Positions 62,444 to 64,000 of a DNA stretch of 64,000 bases are shown in pieces. Under the pieces are notes generated by a model. That model had not been told where the DNA came from and made no database searches. It saw nothing but the letters and a program-made list of their open reading frames with translations. How positions within the stretch are numbered: position 1 is the first letter of the stretch; every line of letters begins with the position of its first letter. Made by a program: the position numbers and the translations under genes. The DNA comes from BP-133 sp040756995 (GTDB taxonomy: Bacteria; Actinomycetota; Acidimicrobiia; IMCC26256; BP-133). Location of the stretch: positions 206,853 to 270,852 of the forward strand of contig JBFLYK010000003.1 in the NCBI GenBank assembly GCA_040756995.1, written 5' to 3'.

Positions 62444-62618
62444 GGCTCATCCCTGTCCCGGGGCCCGGAGACGCGCCGGGGCTCGGCTTCCGCCCCACCC
62501 ACACCGAGATCCGCCTATGTCGGCTCCTGAACTCCAGCCGTCGGCTCGAGCTCACCGGCGGGCGAGACGACAGCGCGCCCACCACCTCTCTGCGGGAAGG
62601 ACAACCCGAAAGCGATGC

Positions 62619-63833
62619 TCAGCAGCGGCGGGCGGTGGTGATGATGCGCCGGAGTGGGGAGAGGTCGACGTCGAGGTCCTCCGGCGGGATCCACTCCCAG
62701 GTCCCGGGCCCTCCGCGGTAGGTGTAGCCCAAGAACGTCTTCTGATAATGGTGCCAGGGGCAGAGGTGAGCGAGATCCTCCAGCCTCGTGACCCGTGTGC
62801 GGCTGAACGTGTTGCGGTGGTCCTTCTGCAAGCCACGCCGGATGTCGCAGTTCGGGACGATGCACTTCGGGTCACGCACGTCGAGCGCCGTGCGCAGATG
62901 GGCCGGGATGGTGTAGCCACCGTGGGCCACGGTCACGACGTCGACGCCTTTGGTGATGAGCACCTTCAGGATGGCGTCTTCGCTCATCTGCCGGGCGAGC
63001 GTGACGGGTATCGGCCCGACGCCGGGGATCTCGCACTGCTCCCCGCTGATCGTGTGACCCCGCATGAGCGCCTCGTAGTCGACCACGACATGGACCACGG
63101 TCTCCGGCCCCGAGGGGATTTCACTGTCGGGCCGCACGAGGTCGAGCAGGGCGTCAACGCTGTGCGCTTCCCGGCTCTCGAACCAGCGGCCCTTGACGGC
63201 GTCGCACACGATGTCCTGGGTGCGGGCGTTGAGCACGGCCATGAAGCGGGCCAGCTCGTCAGGCAGCATGTCGGCGCTGAAATGACCGACTCCCTTGCGG
63301 ACCCACGCCCGGGTGCGACGCTTCCGGTGCACCCGGCGATACCGATCATCCTCATCGATGATCGCCGCCGCCTCCACCCGCTGGCACTCTTCCCGCAACC
63401 CCTGGAGCGACAGCTTGCCGGCCGCCTCGATCAACTGCTCCTGGGCATCCGGCACCTCGGAGGCAACCTCGGCAATCTCCTTCGCCTGCGCTTCCGACAG
63501 CCGCCCCTCCCGGAACGCCGCGGCCAGTGCCGGCAGATCCTCCAGCACCTTCGCCATCTCCATGGTGGCGATCGCCGGGCCAACCGCGGTGCCGGTCTTC
63601 GCCGCCATCCACGCCGCCGCCGAGCGGAAACCCTCCCGACGCCACCACGCCTTGTTCTCCAAGGTCGCCGTCGCCAGCACCCGCAGCGCCGCCAGCAGCC
63701 GCTCGGCCTCGGCGCACTCCTCCACCAGCCGAGCAGCGCTCGGCGCGTCGAGCTGGTCGAACTCCGTCTCGGCCATCACCGACCGAACCGAAGCCAACAC
63801 CCCACCCAGCGGACTACCAATCCCAGCCTCCAT
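62619..63833 (-). CDS. DUF222/13E12-family protein with HNH nuclease domain
   Basis: A 404-residue protein typical of actinobacteria. The DUF222 part (about 20-280) includes ATATLENKAWWRREGFRSAA, FREGRLSEAQAKEIAEVASE, and VVDYEALMRGHTISGEQCEI. The C-terminal HNH domain is PKCIVPNCDIRRGLQKDHRN and LEDLAHLCPWHHYQKT, with the Cys pair, DH and HH residues intact. These genes are present in several copies per genome and associate with mobile DNA; the biological role is unclear. ATG 63833; an internal ATG at 63776 is possible. Confidence 0.92.
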   Translation of the reverse strand: MEAGIGSPLGGVLASVRSVMAETEFDQLDAPSAARLVEECAEAERLLAALRVLATATLENKAWWRREGFRSAAAWMAAKTGTAVGPAIATMEMAKVLEDLPALAAAFREGRLSEAQAKEIAEVASEVPDAQEQLIEAAGKLSLQGLREECQRVEAAAIIDEDDRYRRVHRKRRTRAWVRKGVGHFSADMLPDELARFMAVLNARTQDIVCDAVKGRWFESREAHSVDALLDLVRPDSEIPSGPETVVHVVVDYEALMRGHTISGEQCEIPGVGPIPVTLARQMSEDAILKVLITKGVDVVTVAHGGYTIPAHLRTALDVRDPKCIVPNCDIRRGLQKDHRNTFSRTRVTRLEDLAHLCPWHHYQKTFLGYTYRGGPGTWEWIPPEDLDVDLSPLRRIITTARRC

Positions 63834-63916
63834 ACCGCAATCCTAAGGAAGGGGTGTGACAGCGAAGACGAGATCGGAACGTGCACGTGGTCGTGAGACA
63901 CCTGGGTGCTCGGAAG

Positions 63917-64000
63917 TTATCGGGTGACGATGACCTCGGGGGGCTGGTTGATCCAGGCGACGGTGGGCAGCTTGGGTGGAACTGGTGGCCGGCGGAATCG
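63917..64000 (-). CDS. C-terminal end of an unidentified protein (5' part beyond window)
   Basis: The minus-strand frame entering from the right edge ends at a TAA (63919-63917). The 27 visible residues (PPVPPKLPTVAWINQPPEVI and VTR) have protein-like composition. Family cannot be assigned. It would be upstream of the HNH gene on the same strand. Confidence 0.4.
   Translation of the reverse strand, partial: RFRRPPVPPKLPTVAWINQPPEVIVTR

Larger units (their letters stand above)
62227..62618. other. 392-bp gap with no convincing gene
   Basis: This stretch separates the ECF gene from the HNH gene. It holds two oppositely directed terminators (62344-62368 plus, 62425-62443 minus). An ATG at 62255 with GGAGAGG nearby opens a 91-codon plus-strand frame, but its composition is unlike protein and it passes through the terminator. 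Nothing else is seen. Confidence 0.5.

Noticed and set aside
62277..62585. 102-codon minus-strand frame between the ECF and HNH genes, as an anti-sigma candidate
   Set aside because: No membrane helix or zinc motif, Ser/Arg/Pro-rich, and interrupted by both terminators.

Overview
The window is one high-GC (roughly 70%) actinobacterial chromosome segment. An early-branching class such as Acidimicrobiia is my inference: it combines actinobacterial traits (GTG/TTG starts, DUF222/13E12 HNH proteins, tandem VOC proteins, a GlnR-type box, a sugar ABC importer without its own ATPase) with a rod-type wall system (mreB, RodA-PBP2). It is draft assembly: a 100-N placeholder at 8527-8626 lies inside a tandem repeat. 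I see no rRNA, tRNA, CRISPR, IS element or prophage.

Layout. 1-8000: tail of a transglycosylase-like gene, then a minus-strand amino-sugar operon (kinase, lipoprotein, two permeases, a TIM-barrel-MurQ fusion, anmK) that can import and dismantle MurNAc-type sugars. 8068-13665: a giant secreted Calx-beta/42-residue-repeat protein and a beta-lactamase-fold hydrolase. 13742-18917: orphan MtrB-like kinase with a GerMN lipoprotein, then two CHRD proteins flanking a transaminase/omega-amidase pair. 18983-24625: ATP-dependent DNA ligase, flotillin with its NfeD partner, ABC exporter. 24665-27107: amtB-glnK with an atypical winged-helix regulator and a four-half-site GlnR-like box. 27393-37318: GNAT, MFS, repeat-metallophosphatase, subtilase, pirin, VOC, ABC-2 exporter, rsgA and a small secreted protein. 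37365-47208: GGDEF-EAL protein, then a five-gene sugar operon led by a GH38 mannosidase and divergent from a GH36 galactosidase.

47364-54274 is the most unusual part: a lytic-transglycosylase-like protein, a membrane pseudokinase, a single polypeptide that joins a SEDS glycosyltransferase to a class B penicillin-binding protein, convergent mreB, and a secreted Pro/Thr-rich protein. It reads as a compact side-wall synthesis locus in which polymerase and crosslinker are covalently fused and a dead kinase is a likely regulator.

54509-64000 holds a SulP transporter, a Tat-exported PhoX-like protein, a covalent-FAD oxidase, a TRAP-TAXI transporter, an ECF sigma factor with a shortened C-terminal domain, a 13E12/HNH protein and the tail of one more gene.

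Several sites may regulate translation or transcription: near-perfect hairpins that enclose ribosome-binding sites (upstream of the VOC gene and of rsgA), paired palindromes before anmK, a palindrome between the mannosidase and galactosidase, and a structured leader before the transglycosylase gene. All functional statements come from reading motifs and context; no database search was run.
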